Below are positions 13,530 through 13,684 of a DNA stretch of 13,684 nucleotides, piece by piece (the stretch's first letter is position 1; each line of letters opens with the position of its first letter). The position numbers and the translations under genes are program-made. Below the pieces are notes generated by a model. It was not told the origin of the DNA. It worked only from the letters and a program-made list of their open reading frames with translations, and did not search any database. This stretch comes from Ignavibacteriales bacterium. Its GTDB lineage: Bacteria > Bacteroidota > Ignavibacteria > UBA10030. The DNA is taken from positions 1 through 13,684 of the forward strand of contig JACRFF010000197.1 of the NCBI GenBank assembly GCA_016218005.1, in the 5' to 3' direction.

Positions 13530-13684
13530 ATGAAACGACTTCTACAGCTTTTGGCCTGCGCAATAGCCGCAATGATGATTGTTGGCGTAACGGCCTATGG
13601 CGCGGCGCAGCAAAGCAAGAAAGAAAAATCTTCGCGCGGTTGGATCGGCGTCTCGATTCAAGACGTGAACGAACGAATTGCCAA
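13530..13684 (+). CDS. Secreted PDZ-domain protein, N-terminal part (partial)
   Basis: The first 51 codons of a gene that runs off the window. GGAGGG at 13519-13524, 5 nt before ATG 13530, gives a good ribosome binding site. The N-terminus is a signal peptide (MKRLLQLLACAIAAMMIVG, likely cleaved after AYGAA or nearby). A short Lys/Ser-rich stretch precedes RGWIGVSIQDVNERIA, the typical first strand and helix of a PDZ domain as seen in HtrA/DegP and related periplasmic proteins. Whether a protease domain follows is not visible. Its neighbour upstream also carries PDZ domains facing the same compartment. Confidence 0.75.
   Translation, partial: MKRLLQLLACAIAAMMIVGVTAYGAAQQSKKEKSSRGWIGVSIQDVNERIA

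Overview
The window reads as chromosomal DNA from a member of the Bacteroidota/Chlorobiota side of the FCB group, most likely an Ignavibacteria-like lineage. The main clue is a secreted protein ending in a type IX secretion (Por) sorting domain of the YPNPFNP...GVYICRL...NKLVLLK kind. A short pilin-like protein starting MGQQQLLLIILG and a bifunctional nuclease carrying a UVR motif also fit that group. This placement is an inference from protein style; no rRNA or tRNA gene is present. Six of the complete genes appear to use GTG or TTG starts.

Layout. (1) Positions 1-4253, all plus strand: the tail of a threonine-dehydratase-like PLP enzyme, a DinB-family protein, the electron-transfer flavoprotein pair etfB and etfA, a bifunctional nuclease (BFN) 11 nt behind etfA, and an exported TPR protein. 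The two ETF genes are split by a 337-nt spacer holding a large nested palindrome. A strong hairpin at 4278-4312 closes the block. (2) Positions 4349-7006, minus strand: a 57-residue exported peptide whose mature part is almost only alternating Lys and Asp, with its own promoter and ribosome binding site; then anmK (anhydro-MurNAc kinase) followed after 6 nt by an MFS transporter. (3) Positions 7072-7947, plus: endonuclease IV (nfo), divergent from anmK. (4) Positions 8084-8798, minus: the T9SS-sorted protein, interrupted by a +1 frameshift at a UUU-UAA site. (5) Positions 8799-10131: an accessory-like stretch with GC-rich repeats, a possible decayed small Cys-rich gene, the pilin-like gene with a strong ribosome binding site and terminator, and a palindromic extragenic element. 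(6) Positions 10132-13684, plus: a 928-residue PDZ-PDZ-multi-TM-GAF-PP2C phosphatase, a one-TM protein 1 nt behind it, and the start of a secreted PDZ protein.

Functionally the genes cover electron transfer from flavin dehydrogenases (ETF), base-excision DNA repair (nfo), murein recycling (anmK, possibly with its transporter) and envelope stress or partner-switch signalling (PDZ/PP2C). I found no CRISPR array, defence system or intact transposon. The most unusual items are the palindrome inside the etfBA unit, the Lys-Asp peptide, the UUU-UAA frameshift site, and the two-gene PDZ/PP2C membrane signalling unit.
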